A stretch of DNA of 15,873 bases, taken from a bacterium (lineage in GTDB: Bacteria > UBA9089 > CG2-30-40-21 > SBAY01). The stretch lies in the NCBI GenBank assembly GCA_040757115.1, contig JBFLYA010000081.1, positions 1 to 15,873 of the forward strand, given 5' to 3'. The position numbers were made by a program, and so were the translations under genes. Under the pieces are notes generated by a model. The model was given only the letters and a program-made list of their open reading frames with translations, did not search any database and was not told the origin of the DNA. Of the stretch, positions 14,672 through 15,873 are shown one piece after another; within the stretch, counting starts at the first letter, position 1, and the number at the start of each line of letters is the position of its first letter.

Positions 14672-15727
14672 TGAATCTTTGGTTATAGGATTATTAAATT
14701 CATCCTGTCGCTCGAGTCTAAATACCTCTGAGACAGTCCCCGCAACCGCAAATTGAGGTGCCAAAAGAAGGACTAAATGCTTTTCAGACGGGGTTAAAAT
14801 ACAGCCGTGTAGAGATATGGTTGTTTGCGTGTCGGAAGTAGCTAAATACGACTGGCTATTGTAAGTTCCAGGGGATTGTCCCACCGGATAATCTAACCAT
14901 AGGTATAGGGTTTGTGTTGCCCCTTGTTCTGAAGTAGCGGGATAAGTGCCCATAGTTTGATAAGTAGGCGTGACGGTATTCTGAAGACTACTCGTATTGG
15001 TTAAGGCATAACCTAACGGGCCAGGCAAGGATATAGTGCCACCATTTTCACCAATAAAATCCTCTGCCTTAATCTGTAAGATATAGTTGCTGTTAGAAAT
15101 AATATTGAGATTAATAGGAGAAGTAAGCGGATTATCATTTGTATCGGCAAAAGAAGAGGTAAAAAAGGCATCCTGGCTATCAATGTTTATCTCGCTGTAA
15201 TAGGCGTTACTAATATTTATTTCACCTGATACATCCTGGGATTGGTTTGTATAACATACGACCACTTTAATCTTCCAATCAGAATTTTGTTGATACCTTG
15301 CTATTTTGCCTGGAGTAAAAACTAATTTCAAAGTTCCTGTCCCGGTAGTAGAAGTAGCAATTTTACAATTATCTTTATCAATAGTCCAGGTAGAACTTAA
15401 TGGACCAACTAATTTCCAGCCGTCATTTTTACTCCATTGATAAGTAGCGTGGTCGATTGAGGTATCTGTTCCTTTTTCTGAATTTGTTGTTCCATCCCAG
15501 ATATAGAAATTAACTCCATAGATAACATCAAATTCATCAAAGACCTGGACCAAAAGTGTCATTTCATCATTTGGAGTCATTTGTGAAGTAGAAGTAGTAG
15601 TTTGGCCGTTATCATCTTCAAAAAGTGTTACTGTTCCTACTTGCGGAATATAAGCCTCGCTGAGATTATAAGTCAGGATTAAAAATCCTATTAAAATAAT
15701 CTGGAGTTTCGTGAATTTATTCATCAT
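14657..15727 (-). CDS. Truncated copy of the large secreted/surface protein
   Basis: A 356-aa protein. Its first residues (MMNKFTKLQ) differ from the left paralogue. From IILIGFLIL to PITKDS (about residues 10-352) it matches codons 4-346 of the gene at 1-1362 with few changes. Residues 1-25 form a Sec signal peptide ending in SEA. The frame then diverges and stops after four foreign codons, whereas the left copy continues for over 100 further residues. The 3' part has therefore probably been lost or replaced at the junction at 14671. The stable N-terminal part could still be exported, but it may be a pseudogene. There is no strong Shine-Dalgarno; the ATG overlaps a 6-bp inverted repeat (15726-15738). 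Confidence 0.75.
   Translation of the reverse strand: MMNKFTKLQIILIGFLILTYNLSEAYIPQVGTVTLFEDDNGQTTTSTSQMTPNDEMTLLVQVFDEFDVIYGVNFYIWDGTTNSEKGTDTSIDHATYQWSKNDGWKLVGPLSSTWTIDKDNCKIATSTTGTGTLKLVFTPGKIARYQQNSDWKIKVVVCYTNQSQDVSGEINISNAYYSEINIDSQDAFFTSSFADTNDNPLTSPINLNIISNSNYILQIKAEDFIGENGGTISLPGPLGYALTNTSSLQNTVTPTYQTMGTYPATSEQGATQTLYLWLDYPVGQSPGTYNSQSYLATSDTQTTISLHGCILTPSEKHLVLLLAPQFAVAGTVSEVFRLERQDEFNNPITKDSTAVI
14672..15700 (-). repeat. Long direct repeat, right copy
   Basis: It matches 325-1353 in the same orientation, with no gaps and about 18 differences by eye. The two copies are offset by 14347 bp, so homologous recombination between them would delete the whole signalling operon and the IS. 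Confidence 0.93.
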
Positions 15728-15742
15728 GGTTTAACCATAACC

Positions 15743-15806
15743 TTGGAATATAAATTCCAAATTTCAAATAACAAATTCCAAATAAATTCCAAGCACCAAA
15801 TTCCAA
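15743..15806. repeat. Cluster of degenerate AAATTCCAA direct repeats
   Basis: Copies or near copies of AAATTCCA begin near 15752, 15773, 15784 and 15798, with a diverged copy (ATTTCAAA) near 15761, at irregular spacings of 10-14 bp. The first, with TTGGAAT just before it, forms a 7-bp perfect inverted repeat. The units are too short and irregular for a CRISPR. It looks like a low-complexity intergenic repeat between genes. Confidence 0.6.
15747..15774 (-). promoter_or_regulatory. Weak sigma-70-like promoter candidate for the right secreted-protein gene
   Basis: On the minus strand TTGTTA (15769-15774) and TATATT (15747-15752) are 16 bp apart. The pair lies inside the AAATTCC repeats and next to an ATTCCAA/TTGGAAT inverted repeat (15743-15760). 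The surrounding A/T repeats make a chance match likely. Confidence 0.3.
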
Positions 15807-15809
15807 AAC

Positions 15810-15872
15810 CTATTGCTTTATCAATTTTGTTAAAGGGAGTTGAATATTTTGCTCAATAATGTCAGATTTAGG
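15810..15872 (-). CDS. Possible C-terminal tail of an upstream gene (partial)
   Basis: A minus-strand frame enters from the right edge, reads 20 codons ending in LPLTKLIKQ, and stops with TAG at 15810-15812. The sequence is protein-like (amphipathic, mixed charge) and ends just before the intergenic repeats. Only this fragment is visible and I do not recognise it. It may be chance. Confidence 0.35.
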   Translation of the reverse strand, partial: PKSDIIEQNIQLPLTKLIKQ

Positions 15873-15873
15873 T

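Noticed and set aside
15743-15806. AAATTCC repeats as a possible CRISPR array
   Set aside because: The units are 8-10 bp, degenerate and irregularly spaced, with no spacers of constant length and no cas genes nearby.

Overview
This is an AT-rich bacterial window in which almost every gene lies on the minus strand. Long soluble multidomain signalling proteins, a sigma-54 activator, large secreted proteins and AAATTCC-type intergenic repeats fit an environmental, possibly candidate-phylum bacterium. I cannot place it taxonomically from sequence alone.

Right to left, which is the direction of transcription: 15810-15872 may be the tail of an upstream gene. A cluster of AAATTCC repeats follows, then a secreted-protein gene (14657-15727) that stops after about 356 codons. 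Next come a structured non-coding patch (14533-14671) and a 2.07-kb insertion sequence (12462-14532). The IS has 16-bp terminal inverted repeats, a small accessory ORF behind a palindromic operator, and an IS4-type transposase broken by one frameshift and one in-frame TAG. The core of the window is a seven-gene operon at 12200-1628. After a 265-bp gap, a second copy of the secreted-protein gene starts at 1362 and runs off the left edge. The two copies share a gap-free 1029-bp direct repeat (325-1353 and 14672-15700, about 18 differences by eye), so the operon and the IS sit between long direct repeats.

The operon is the notable object. In order it encodes: (1) a RapZ-type P-loop domain fused to a STAND/Orc-like ATPase; (2) a soluble histidine kinase with an N-terminal AAA ATPase and two GAF domains; (3) a receiver-GAF-histidine kinase hybrid; (4) a receiver fused to a PD-(D/E)XK nuclease domain; (5) a receiver fused to a class III cyclase-homology domain that lacks the usual catalytic Asn/Arg; (6) a lone receiver; (7) a receiver-sigma-54 activator with an unusual multi-helix C-terminus. 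A near-consensus sigma-54 promoter (12270-12285) lies upstream, so the last gene product could activate its own operon. No membrane segments are visible in any operon protein. The parts suggest an intracellular phosphorelay that senses through NTPase and GAF modules and splits its output between nuclease, nucleotide-binding and transcriptional arms. The layout recalls defensive two-component systems of the Detocs type but has different parts. Role in defence is inference.
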